Part shown: in pieces, positions 53,273 to 61,422 of the stretch
How positions within the stretch are numbered: position 1 is the first letter of the stretch
Layout of the letters: each line of letters begins with the position of its first letter
Assembly: GCF_013113835.1 (NCBI RefSeq)
Contig: NZ_VTYQ01000001.1
Location: 558,001-622,000 of the forward strand
Length of the DNA: 64,000 bases
Direction: 5' to 3'
Origin: Vibrio sp. RE88
Lineage (GTDB): Bacteria > Pseudomonadota > Gammaproteobacteria > Enterobacterales > Vibrionaceae
The notes under the pieces: model-generated
Seen by the model: only the letters and a program-made list of their open reading frames with translations
What the model was told of the DNA's origin: nothing
The model's database searches: none
Position numbers and translations under genes: made by a program

Positions 53273-53299
53273 AGCCCAGCCAAACAAACCGACTGGGCT
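53273..53299 (-). terminator. Hairpin between hcp and hcr, possible partial terminator
   Basis: AGCCCAG / CTGGGCT with a 13-base loop; the minus strand continues CTTTTAC. It may reduce hcr expression relative to hcp. Confidence 0.5.
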
Positions 53300-53314
53300 A
53301 TCAAAAGGCAGGGA

Positions 53315-54976
53315 TTAAGCTGCTAGGATAGTTTTCAGATCGTCTTCAACATTGCCGATACTGCGCATGTCGAATTTATCCTGAATGATTTGGATGAGGT
53401 TATCGGTCAGGAATGCAGGTGCGGTTGGGCCTGTGTAAATGCCTTTTACACCTAGTGCGAACAGAGTGAGCAAAATTACGATGGCTTTCTGCTCAAACCA
53501 AGACAGCACGAGTGTTAGCGGCAGTTCGTTGATGTCGCAGTCAAACTCTTTCGACAATGCTAGGGCAAGCTGAATGGCTGAATAGGCGTCATTACACTGA
53601 CCAACGTCCAGTAAGCGTGGGATACCGTTGATGTCGCCAAACTGGTTTTTGTTGAAGCGGAACTTACCACAGGCCAGTGTCAGGATAAGAGTATCTTCAG
53701 GCGCGCTGGCGGTGAAATCGGTGTAGTAGCTACGTTCTGCTTTGTCACCGTCACAACCACCAACTAAGAAGAAGTGCTTAATGTTACCTTCTTTGACCTG
53801 CTCAACCACTGCTGGGGCTGCACTCATCAACGCATTGCGACCAAAGCCTACGGTGATCATGTGTTCAATTTCATCGTGTTGGAAACCGTCTTGCGCCAGT
53901 GCACACTCAATCACCTGACTAAAATCATCACCTTCAATGTGTGCAACACCCGGCCAGCCAACGATGCTACGCGTGAATAAACGATCTGAGTACTGGCCCA
54001 TGTTCGGGTTCAACAGACAGTTAGACGTCATGACAATCGCGCCAGGGAAGTTAGCAAATTCTTTCTGCTGGTTTTGCCATGCGCTGCCGTAGTTGCCGAC
54101 CAGGTGCGGGTATTTTTTCAGTTCAGGGTATCCGTGCGCAGGGAGCATTTCACCGTTGGTGTAAACGTTGATTCCGGTTCCTTCGGTTTGCTGGAGAATT
54201 TTCTCTAGGTCATGCAGGTCATGCCCCGAAACCAAAATACATTTGCCTTTAACTGGTTTAACGTTGACCTGAGTTGGCTCTGGGTGGCCGAAAGTAGTGG
54301 TTTCACCAAGGTCTAGCATTTCCATAACTTTGTAGTTCATCAGACCAATACGCATTGAACATTCAAGCAAAGCGTTAAGATCTTCTGGATCAGTGCCTAA
54401 CCACGCCATGATTTCATGATACTCAGCGTAAATATCGTTATTGGTTTGCTCCAAGACGCGTGCGTGTTCCATGTAAGCGGCAGCACCTTTCAGGCCGTAA
54501 AGGCACAGCAGACGTAGACCAATCACATCTTCACTGATCTCCTGATAGCCACGGTTGACCGCAACCTGAGGAGCAAATTCGAGGATCGCTTCAGCACTCG
54601 CTGGTAACTCGAAATTAGCGACTTTAGGTGCGGGCTCAAGTTCAACGTCAGCCAGTTTTGCCGCAGCGAGTGTCTGCTCTTTAAGTCGGGATTTAAACTG
54701 CGCAGCCTGTGCAGCGAGTTCAAGAATACGTTCAGGGTCGAAATTCACATTGGTTAAGGTCGAGAAGAAGGCTTTTGGCGCCCATTGGTTAACTTCGTCA
54801 TCAATAATGTCAAAGCGACGAGCTTGTTCTGCCCAGTACGAAACACCTTCAAGGGTATAGACCAGTACATCTTGTAGATCCGAAACTTCAGATGTTTTGC
54901 CACACATGCCTTGGGCGAAAGAACAACCTTTAACAGTTGGGGTTTGAATAGTCTGTTCACATTGAATACAGAACAT
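53315..54976 (-). CDS. hcp: Hydroxylamine reductase/hybrid-cluster protein Hcp
   Basis: 553 residues. The N-terminal cubane ligands are '[28 protein letters not shown]' (C-x2-C and further C residues). Hybrid-cluster ligands appear in '[13 protein letters not shown]', 'MTSNCLLNP', '[21 protein letters not shown]' and '[11 protein letters not shown]'. Known roles in enteric bacteria include reduction of NO and hydroxylamine and S-nitrosylation under low oxygen. It is transcribed from a predicted sigma-54 promoter (55039-55054) and norR lies 7.7 kb to the right. Confidence 0.96.
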   Translation of the reverse strand: MFCIQCEQTIQTPTVKGCSFAQGMCGKTSEVSDLQDVLVYTLEGVSYWAEQARRFDIIDDEVNQWAPKAFFSTLTNVNFDPERILELAAQAAQFKSRLKEQTLAAAKLADVELEPAPKVANFELPASAEAILEFAPQVAVNRGYQEISEDVIGLRLLCLYGLKGAAAYMEHARVLEQTNNDIYAEYHEIMAWLGTDPEDLNALLECSMRIGLMNYKVMEMLDLGETTTFGHPEPTQVNVKPVKGKCILVSGHDLHDLEKILQQTEGTGINVYTNGEMLPAHGYPELKKYPHLVGNYGSAWQNQQKEFANFPGAIVMTSNCLLNPNMGQYSDRLFTRSIVGWPGVAHIEGDDFSQVIECALAQDGFQHDEIEHMITVGFGRNALMSAAPAVVEQVKEGNIKHFFLVGGCDGDKAERSYYTDFTASAPEDTLILTLACGKFRFNKNQFGDINGIPRLLDVGQCNDAYSAIQLALALSKEFDCDINELPLTLVLSWFEQKAIVILLTLFALGVKGIYTGPTAPAFLTDNLIQIIQDKFDMRSIGNVEDDLKTILAA

Positions 54977-55038
54977 TGCGCTTCTCCAGTAATAGTCTTT
55001 ATGCGGTCACGCCGCTTGGATTTGTTTAGCGCTATAAT

Positions 55039-55054
55039 TGCAGAGAGCGTGCCA
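55039..55054 (-). promoter_or_regulatory. Sigma-54 promoter of hcp
   Basis: The minus strand reads TGGCACGCTCTCTGCA: GG and GC separated by exactly ten bases, and TGGCACG matches the -24 consensus fully. The start of transcription would lie about 50 bases ahead of hcp. Confidence 0.85.
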
Positions 55055-55109
55055 CTATTTAACTTGTTGATATTTGGTAATTTTTTGTATTTCTGGATAT
55101 GAGGTTGAT

Positions 55110-55143
55110 GTCTAAATGACAGCGCTATTGATGTGAAAATCAC
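55110..55143 (-). promoter_or_regulatory. Candidate NorR enhancer sites upstream of hcp
   Basis: Two GT-N7-AC elements, GTCTAAATGAC at 55110-55120 and GTGAAAATCAC at 55133-55143, 23 bases apart and about 60-90 bases upstream of the sigma-54 promoter. The first differs by one base from the GTCA-N3-TGAC core of NorR sites. The region 54977-55344 holds nothing else recognisable except the terminal hairpin below. Confidence 0.5.
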
Positions 55144-55310
55144 ATCTGCAATGAGGTCGAATTGAGAAGAAAATTTTAATACGGTCAGCAAAAAGTATGA
55201 ATTTTGAGCTGAGGATAAGCGAGTAAAACAGAAAGTTAGATGATGATTATCGTGAAGGGATGAGCTGGAATGCACGATGTGCTTTTAACATCAACTCCAT
55301 TGATTGGGAG

Positions 55311-55336
55311 ATGAGCCAGACCTGAATCTGGCTCAT
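55311..55336 (-). terminator. Hairpin downstream of the M3 peptidase gene
   Basis: Perfect ten-base arms ATGAGCCAGA / TCTGGCTCAT with a six-base loop, nine bases after the stop. There is no T run on the minus strand, so it is either a weak terminator or an mRNA 3' end. Confidence 0.5.
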
Positions 55337-55344
55337 AGAGAAGA

Positions 55345-57192
55345 TTAACAGCCGTACGTTTTTGCTATGTAGTCTTCAAACTGCTTACACATCAGCTCAT
55401 CGGAGGTAGCGTTGTCAGCTAAGCGATCAGCACCATCAACAATATTGATCTTTGCATTCAACGGTGCGGCATCGGTTCGTTCACGGGAGTTTAAATCAGT
55501 AATCTTTTGTTTCTGAATTTCCCACGCTTGATCGGCGGTGAGGCTACATGCCTCGGCAAGGTATTTGGCATTGAAGCCTTCACCCGTCAGACTCTTGATA
55601 GTGTCATTGTGAGATAAGTGATTGCCTGCACGCCAATAATGCTCTGCCAGCAAAGGGCCAATTTCAGGGTTGTCAGTCAGGTACCCAAACCTGTTGAGGA
55701 AGTAAGCACGTGTCTGATAGACGGCCATGTTGGCAAGCAAGTAACCATGGTAAGCACAAGATGCTTCATCAGAAAGCAAATGAGGAATCGCCATCAATGG
55801 GCGAGGGCTGCATTCTAGTCCCAGAATCTGCTTTTCACACTGACGAGCCAAAGCTGTAATGTGTTCTGCCGTCAGTTCCTCGTCGCTTAGCTGATACAAG
55901 GCTCGCTCAAAGTAAGGCACCACCAATATGCTGCGTTCCTGATACGCTTTAAACGGCTGGCTGCTATTGATCATCGATTGAATGAGCTCGTCTGGAACTG
56001 GATTTCCATTCGCATCCAAAGCGTATTGTTTCAGCCAGTCAGCATCATTCAGGAGGCTGTCACAGAACATGGATTGAGTTTCGGCATAAGCCATGGACGT
56101 CGGTGCAAACTCCTGAGAAAAACAAGGTGAGTTCATCTTGACGTTGGCAAAGTGGGCGGCATGCCCCCCTTCATGGAAAAGGGTGTTGATGCCATCATAA
56201 CCGCTGCCAATCTGATCGGGTTTTGCGTTACTGGTGAAATTGACCTTGGCTGCTATCCATCGCCCGTCGTCATAAAACGAAGGTATCGGGCCGTGGCAAA
56301 AACCGTTTTGGTATTTACCTTGACGATCCAGCAAGTCCAGAGTGAGTTCTGCACCAGAGTAATCAATGTTCAGCCGACCGAAAGATTCTACCCAGCGCCT
56401 AAGTGATTTGGAAAACGGAACGTATGGATCCAACTCACGCATCGAATCGCCAGAAAAAGAGTAATTGAAGTTGTAACCTGTGAGCGCATTTTGGCCTTTC
56501 TCACTGGCGAGTTTATCTAAGCTGGTGAGATTAACTTGCCTGGTCCGCTGCTCGAAATCATCCAGAATGGCAAACAACTCAGTGGTGGTCATTTTTTCGT
56601 TTTTCAGTACTGAGTAATCGAAGAAATTGTCGTACCCCAACGAGCGAGCAAACTGGTTACGCAGTTTGACTAAATCGATAAAGCCATTGCCAAGTAGCCA
56701 TTGCTCAAGATCTAACAATGTTTGATGTGCTGACTGGCGCACGGCTTCATTCTCGTTTGCCATTATGGTTGAGCGTAGTGCTGGTAAAGAGGCGTCAACT
56801 TGTTCTCCTTCTTCGTTGACGTAAACCAGTGCATGATTTTGTTTTTTCTCAAATAGTTCCGTTTCAAATGCTATCAGTTCTGTCTTGAGTGCCTGAGCTT
56901 TATCTCCTTCGATAGCGTGTGAGCGGAAAGTGGCTAGCCAGCCTTCAAGCCCTATCTGAGTTTGTTTACGCTCTTCTAAGTCGGCTATTTCATTGAGCGT
57001 GCTGAGCTGTTGTTCGATGTCAGAAATCTGATCGGCATTACTCAGGAAGTGAGTCCATGCGGTTTGCGCAGTGGCAAAACGATCATGTTCGTTGCTGATC
57101 CCCATGTAGGTGTCCCAGAACAAATCTTCTTTGGTACGATGAACGTCTAGGTAACGCTGGTTAAGATCTTTGAGGTATTGAGTTGCAGTCAT
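55345..57192 (-). CDS. M3-family metallopeptidase (oligoendopeptidase-like)
   Basis: 615 residues. The zinc motif H-E-x2-H is in 'TLFHEGGHAAHFANV' and the third ligand Glu in 'SMAYAETQSMFCDSLL'. The substrate pocket tyrosine region 'CAYHGYLLANMAVYQTRAYFL' is present. It has no signal peptide, so it is cytoplasmic and probably cleaves short peptides. I use the ATG at 57192 ('MTATQYLKDLN'); a GTG ten codons earlier is the alternative. Transcribed alone. Confidence 0.88.
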   Translation of the reverse strand: MTATQYLKDLNQRYLDVHRTKEDLFWDTYMGISNEHDRFATAQTAWTHFLSNADQISDIEQQLSTLNEIADLEERKQTQIGLEGWLATFRSHAIEGDKAQALKTELIAFETELFEKKQNHALVYVNEEGEQVDASLPALRSTIMANENEAVRQSAHQTLLDLEQWLLGNGFIDLVKLRNQFARSLGYDNFFDYSVLKNEKMTTTELFAILDDFEQRTRQVNLTSLDKLASEKGQNALTGYNFNYSFSGDSMRELDPYVPFSKSLRRWVESFGRLNIDYSGAELTLDLLDRQGKYQNGFCHGPIPSFYDDGRWIAAKVNFTSNAKPDQIGSGYDGINTLFHEGGHAAHFANVKMNSPCFSQEFAPTSMAYAETQSMFCDSLLNDADWLKQYALDANGNPVPDELIQSMINSSQPFKAYQERSILVVPYFERALYQLSDEELTAEHITALARQCEKQILGLECSPRPLMAIPHLLSDEASCAYHGYLLANMAVYQTRAYFLNRFGYLTDNPEIGPLLAEHYWRAGNHLSHNDTIKSLTGEGFNAKYLAEACSLTADQAWEIQKQKITDLNSRERTDAAPLNAKINIVDGADRLADNATSDELMCKQFEDYIAKTYGC

Positions 57193-57286
57193 TTCAGTCC
57201 ATAAAATGGTGGTGTGAAGCACTATTATGGCATGATTTATATAATGAAATTAGTTACATACGTGGCGTTTTTGAGATTCCTTCAAC

Positions 57287-58402
57287 TTAGGCACTGTTTT
57301 GTTCTTTACCAGAGACACACTTAAGCCGTTTGTCGCTAGTACTTTGTACGTTTTTCGCTTTGTTGATGTACATATCTTTGTCCGCTCTAGCCAGTGTATC
57401 CTGGCAAGAGAGGTAATTTTTCGGGCCAGATTGCGCAACGCCAATACTCAGTGAAAGATCGGTTCGAATTGAAGCAAGGTTTTCTAGAAGTCGTGGAATG
57501 TAATTTTTGTTGGCGTCACTTTTAGCGCAGCTAGGCATCACGACGACAAATTCATCACCGCCAACTCTAAAGCACAGGTCTACGCTTCTTGAAACGCTCC
57601 TTATGCAGTCCGACACTATCACTAGAACGGCATCGCCTTCTTCGTGTCCATGTTGATCGTTGAAGGATTTAAATTTATCGACATCGATGTAGACGATGGA
57701 TATTGGAAGGTTATTTTTTTGCGCTTCGGTGAATAGCTTATTGGTAAATTCGTCAAATGCTCGTTTATTGTACAAACTAGTTAAAGGATCCAAACGGGTC
57801 ATTTTTTCCAACTTCTTGGTTCGTTCCTGAACCATAGACTCTAGATCATTAACGTATTGGTATGACTTGTTTCTCTCAATTTCAATTTCATTCATCATGC
57901 TCTTAATGTAAGTATCGAACACATAAGAGACGTCAAAGTCTATAAGTCTGTCGATGATATCAGATAGAAATCTGGCGTAATCAGGATCCTGAATATTGTT
58001 GTTAATAGTGGAGATTAGCCGACTTTTTAGATAGTTAACTGCAGATATGTAAAGTTTAGGGTCGACTCCGATTCGTTTATGAACCAAACCAATCCTTAAT
58101 CTATGTTCGACGTAATCCAGATCTATCTCTTTGGTAAACAGGTCAATGATGTATTGCCTCAGGGCTGACATCAGTCGTTTCAAGGTACCAGCATCACCAA
58201 TTAAGTTTTCAACGTCAGGTGTGCGGGTCTGATGTTGATAAAACTCATCGACGATGACATCTAATTGGCGGCTGATGATACTCTTAATCGTGCGAACTTC
58301 ATCCAGATCACTGGGTGTTAATCGAAATAGATGAAGCCTATGCTTAAGCTCTGACTCCGATATTTTTTGCTGCTCAACAAGCGATTTGTCTGTTATTCTC
58401 AT
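57287..58402 (-). CDS. Globin-coupled-sensor diguanylate cyclase
   Basis: 371 residues, soluble. The first 165 residues form a protoglobin-like haem sensor; the likely proximal His is in 'LRIGLVHKRIGVDPKLYISAVNYL'. A helical linker ('IEIERNKSYQYVNDLESMVQERTKKLEKM') leads to a GGDEF domain with 'FRVGGDEFVVVMP'. Five residues before GGDEF is RSVD, a good inhibitory I-site (RxxD). Such proteins (DosC/HemDGC type) make cyclic di-GMP in response to oxygen or NO. The start is the ATG after TAGGGTTAAAAAA. Confidence 0.88.
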   Translation of the reverse strand: MRITDKSLVEQQKISESELKHRLHLFRLTPSDLDEVRTIKSIISRQLDVIVDEFYQHQTRTPDVENLIGDAGTLKRLMSALRQYIIDLFTKEIDLDYVEHRLRIGLVHKRIGVDPKLYISAVNYLKSRLISTINNNIQDPDYARFLSDIIDRLIDFDVSYVFDTYIKSMMNEIEIERNKSYQYVNDLESMVQERTKKLEKMTRLDPLTSLYNKRAFDEFTNKLFTEAQKNNLPISIVYIDVDKFKSFNDQHGHEEGDAVLVIVSDCIRSVSRSVDLCFRVGGDEFVVVMPSCAKSDANKNYIPRLLENLASIRTDLSLSIGVAQSGPKNYLSCQDTLARADKDMYINKAKNVQSTSDKRLKCVSGKEQNSA

Positions 58403-58496
58403 TTTTTTAACCCTAGCCAGATTCGCCAAATCCTAATTAGTATAAAGCAACATTTAGATGTTTGTGGCTAATACAGATTGCGCATGAACTTATAGT

Positions 58497-59402
58497 TTAT
58501 CCGCCAACGTACTGTGCGGTGATTTCCTCCATAAAGTTGAGCATGGCTTTTAAACGAGGGGAGTGGGTGGTTTTGCTAGCGTAAACGGCTGAAATATTCA
58601 CATGCGGTAAAACGTTAAGATCATTGGCGATTTGCACTAGCTTGCCGTCACGACATAATTGACGACAGTAAATGTCAGGCAGCAGGGAAACGCCACTACC
58701 AGATGCGACCATATCTCGTACCAGAAGAACATCATCCAGTTGGTTGGCATGTTTAAATTCTATGGTTTGTTTACTGCCATCAGTCATTGTTGAGTACAGC
58801 ATCGACTGGTTATTCTCCTGATCGTGATAAAAACTGACGTGCTGTTGCAAAGTCTCCAACGTAGCCGATTGGAGCTCGGGATTCGCCAGCAAGTATTCAG
58901 GTGTGCAGAACCAGAGTAACTTCACAACAGTGAGCCTTTTGGCATAAAAACCAGAAGGGGCTAAATCACCGAGCTGAATCGCGAGATCAAGTTTGTCTTC
59001 CAGTAAGTGAGCACGGTGCGACATGCTGCGAATAGATAGCTGTATATCGGGGTAACGTTCGGTGAAGGCCTTAAGGTTAGGTGACAATATTTCCCGAGAA
59101 AAGGCGAACGTAGTGGCGATGCGGAGCGTGCCACACAGAGTTTGCGATGGGACTTGTTCTTTGATTGCGGAGAGGTTTTGCATCAGCGGCTTAAGTTGAT
59201 TGTATAGCTGTTCGCCGTCTGAGGTTAGGTTAAGATGCCGGCTGTTTCTCTCAAGCAGTTTAATACTCAACGACTCTTCCAATCTGGCTACGGCGCGGCT
59301 GACACTGGATTTTTGAATGCCAAGCCTTTTCGCTGCTTTTGAGACGCTGCCAGTTTCTGTGACGGCAATAAATATCGGAAGATCGTTTAGGTTCCAGTCC
59401 AT
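58497..59402 (-). CDS. LysR-family transcriptional regulator
   Basis: 301 residues. DNA-binding part 'FIAVTETGSVSKAAKRLGIQKSSVSRAVARLEESL', then a typical effector-binding domain. It is divergent from an MFS exporter gene, its likely target, with a 146-base gap holding a 19-base inverted repeat. It resembles the regulator at 26083-27018 in subgroup but not closely. Confidence 0.9.
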   Translation of the reverse strand: MDWNLNDLPIFIAVTETGSVSKAAKRLGIQKSSVSRAVARLEESLSIKLLERNSRHLNLTSDGEQLYNQLKPLMQNLSAIKEQVPSQTLCGTLRIATTFAFSREILSPNLKAFTERYPDIQLSIRSMSHRAHLLEDKLDLAIQLGDLAPSGFYAKRLTVVKLLWFCTPEYLLANPELQSATLETLQQHVSFYHDQENNQSMLYSTMTDGSKQTIEFKHANQLDDVLLVRDMVASGSGVSLLPDIYCRQLCRDGKLVQIANDLNVLPHVNISAVYASKTTHSPRLKAMLNFMEEITAQYVGG

Positions 59403-59459
59403 GCTATCTGTCTTTTCTCTCAGTTTGATTCTTTAATAACACATTGAAACCTATATCCA

Positions 59460-59478
59460 AAGCAACGCTGTGTTGCTT
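59460..59478. promoter_or_regulatory. Inverted repeat between LysR and MFS genes, probable operator
   Basis: AAGCAAC-GCTGT-GTTGCTT, perfect seven-base arms. It lies between the divergent genes, where a LysR protein would bind. Confidence 0.55.
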
Positions 59479-59548
59479 ATTTTGCTCTATTTAGCTTGAG
59501 TGAAAACTCCTAACCTTTGGCCTGTGTCAGTTCTACCTAAGGCCAATA

Positions 59549-60715
59549 ATGAAAACCTCATCAGTTCCTAACTTAACCCGAGCCTGTTTACTACTTGGTA
59601 GCAGTTTACTCGTTATGGCCAATGCCGCTATTGCGCCATCTTTGACTGAACTAAACCATGTGTTTGATGACCCGTTCTGCGTTTCACTGTTAATGACGCT
59701 TCCCGCCGTCGCGGTCATTGGTTTTGCGCCATTTGTGAGTCGTATGATTAACCACTTGGGCGAGAAGAAAAGCTTATTGTTAGGGCTTGGGTTTTATGGA
59801 GTAGCGGGTAGCAGCGGCCTGTGGCTGGATTCATTAGCAGCGCTGCTTGTCGGAAGAGTCCTTTTTGGGGCAAGTATCGTCATCTGTATGACGGTGATTA
59901 ACCAGCTGATTAGCGACTACTTTTCAGGTCACGAAAGAGTGCATTTCATCTCTCAACAGGCCATTGCGGTCAACCTCGGAGGGATTGCGTTTGTCGTTGC
60001 TAGCGGTTGGTTAGCTTCCTTGCATTGGCGACTGCCTTTTACTATTTACCTGATTGCTTTGCTGACACTTGCACTGTCGTTAAAAGGCATTCCCCCAAGT
60101 GAAAAAGTGCGTACACAATTTCGGCCTAAACTAGGCTGGTTGGGCTTTAGGTCGGTCTTGCCGTTTTATCTACTCGGGTGTGTGGGTATGTTGTCATACT
60201 ACCTAGTATTGCTTGGCTTACCTTATCTATTGAAAACGTCTCAAGGTTTCAACAGCTCTGAAACGGGGTTGGCGATGGGGGCGATGAGTTTGTTATCAGC
60301 CTTCGTAGCGTATTTTTTTAGACATGGCGTCATCAACTATGGTGAGAAACTTGTCATGGCACTGTGCTTTATGTGTTTCACCACTGCATTTCTAGCACTG
60401 TCGCAAACACAATATGATTGGCGCGCGTACATAGTATTAGTCAGCACAGGTATTGGGTTTGGATTATTGTTGCCAGTGCTCACTCACCTGGTTATTCATA
60501 CGAGCACACCAGCGCTGAGAATATCCGTGCTGAGCGGTTTTGTGATGTTCTATTTTCTGGGCCAGGCGTTGAGCGCCTTCGTGCTCGATTTGCAAAACAT
60601 GTTTGGTACAGAGCGTTTTTTCCTATTGCTGGCCAGTTTAATTGGTGTGGTAAGCCTATTGTGCTTCAAGTTCGTCCCTGACCTCAGAGACACGGTTGTG
60701 GAGGAAGTGGCATGA
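59549..60715 (+). CDS. Major facilitator superfamily transporter (drug-exporter-like)
   Basis: 388 residues, twelve predicted helices. The first half contains 'GRVLFGASIVICMTVINQLISDYF', resembling the helix-4/5 region of Bcr/CflA-type drug exporters. The start follows AAGGCCAATA. It is divergent from LysR and overlaps by four bases the gene for a chorismate-lyase-like protein. Confidence 0.86.
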   Translation: MKTSSVPNLTRACLLLGSSLLVMANAAIAPSLTELNHVFDDPFCVSLLMTLPAVAVIGFAPFVSRMINHLGEKKSLLLGLGFYGVAGSSGLWLDSLAALLVGRVLFGASIVICMTVINQLISDYFSGHERVHFISQQAIAVNLGGIAFVVASGWLASLHWRLPFTIYLIALLTLALSLKGIPPSEKVRTQFRPKLGWLGFRSVLPFYLLGCVGMLSYYLVLLGLPYLLKTSQGFNSSETGLAMGAMSLLSAFVAYFFRHGVINYGEKLVMALCFMCFTTAFLALSQTQYDWRAYIVLVSTGIGFGLLLPVLTHLVIHTSTPALRISVLSGFVMFYFLGQALSAFVLDLQNMFGTERFFLLLASLIGVVSLLCFKFVPDLRDTVVEEVA

Positions 60716-61194
60716 ATTTCCGCGTGATTGACTCAACAGTAGTGCCTCAAGCAATGAAAGGCTTGGGCTCACTGACACAGGTTTTGCGTTCTGCGAGTGA
60801 AGATTTCCAGATTCAACCGTTACGTGTGGTCCGTCAAAGCCCGATTTACACACGGGAAGTGATACTTTGTGATGGCGTTTTGCCTTTGGTTTGGGCTAAA
60901 TCAACTTTGTTTTCTAATCATGAAAAGACAGTCGCTGCGTATTGCGGCTTAGAAGGTCAATCACTGGGAGAGCAATTGCTTTTCTCCTATCATTCAGTCT
61001 CGCGTAGCCCTTATCAGTTTATTGAGTGTTCACCTTTTACAATCGACAAATCTGAGCAGAGTGGCTTCATGCAGAACCAAGGTCGAATCTCCAAGTTTAC
61101 ATGGCAAGAGCATGACTCGACTCTGGTTTTGGTCGAAGTGTTCCATCATCAGGCACTCAAAATGATCAATACAACTCAGTCGTTGGAAGATTGA
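60712..61194 (+). CDS. Chorismate-lyase-like (UbiC/UTRA-fold) protein
   Basis: 160 residues. The core 'QPLRVVRQSPIYTREVILCDGVLPLVWAKSTLF' resembles UbiC's 'REVLL...G.P.v.Ar(t)', and 'RSPYQFIECSP' could correspond to its last strand. UbiC removes pyruvate from chorismate to form 4-hydroxybenzoate. The similarity is moderate and key residues (Arg, Glu) are only partly aligned by eye. It is coupled to the MFS gene (overlap of four bases), suggesting a metabolite made by one and exported by the other, or a shared ligand. Confidence 0.6.
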   Translation: MNFRVIDSTVVPQAMKGLGSLTQVLRSASEDFQIQPLRVVRQSPIYTREVILCDGVLPLVWAKSTLFSNHEKTVAAYCGLEGQSLGEQLLFSYHSVSRSPYQFIECSPFTIDKSEQSGFMQNQGRISKFTWQEHDSTLVLVEVFHHQALKMINTTQSLED

Positions 61195-61258
61195 AATTTC
61201 AACAACGTGGTTGAAATATGTGCTTGCAGTGAGTTTTGAAAATTGTTACTACTTAAAT

Positions 61259-61321
61259 ATGAAATTGATTTGTTCAAACGCTAATCAAACCACTACCACC
61301 ACGAGATTGCTCGGGGGGTAG
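61259..61321 (+). CDS. Threonine-rich leader peptide of the thrS attenuator
   Basis: 20 codons, MKLICSNANQTTTTTRLLGG, then TAG. Five consecutive Thr codons (61289-61303: ACC ACT ACC ACC ACG) are the classic sensor of charged tRNA-Thr. No strong ribosome-binding site is seen upstream of the ATG; an in-frame GTG at 61229 is a possible alternative start. It ends 101 bases before a threonyl-tRNA synthetase paralogue and immediately precedes a terminator. Confidence 0.82.
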   Translation: MKLICSNANQTTTTTRLLGG

Positions 61322-61375
61322 TTTTTCACGTCTTTAAAAAAACCTCTGAGCGAATTCGTCGCCAGAGGTTTTTTT
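61293..61375 (+). promoter_or_regulatory. Transcription attenuator controlling the second threonyl-tRNA synthetase
   Basis: Four regions as in the trp/thr type. Region 1:2, a pause hairpin, CTACC...GGTAG with inner CGAG-ATTG-CTCG (61293-61321), covers the Thr codons. Region 2:3, antiterminator, GCTCGGGGG (61309-61317) with CCTCTGAGC (61343-61351): nine consecutive pairs, two of them G-U. Region 3:4, terminator, AAAAAACCTCTG-A-GCGA / TCGC-CAGAGGTTTTTTT (61337-61375). Stalling at the Thr run frees region 2 to pair with region 3 and permits read-through. Confidence 0.85.
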
Positions 61376-61422
61376 ATACCTTGGTTTTGCTTTTCGCTCA
61401 GAACACACACAAGGAAAATGAT

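Noticed and set aside
55131..55146. TGTGA-AAA-TCACA as a CRP site upstream of hcp
   Set aside because: The spacer is three bases instead of the six required for CRP; better explained as a GT-N7-AC element.
54754..55275. 173-codon open frame on the minus strand across the start of hcp
   Set aside because: It runs out of frame through hcp and over the sigma-54 promoter, has no ribosome-binding site and no recognisable composition; it is a by-product of the hcp coding sequence.
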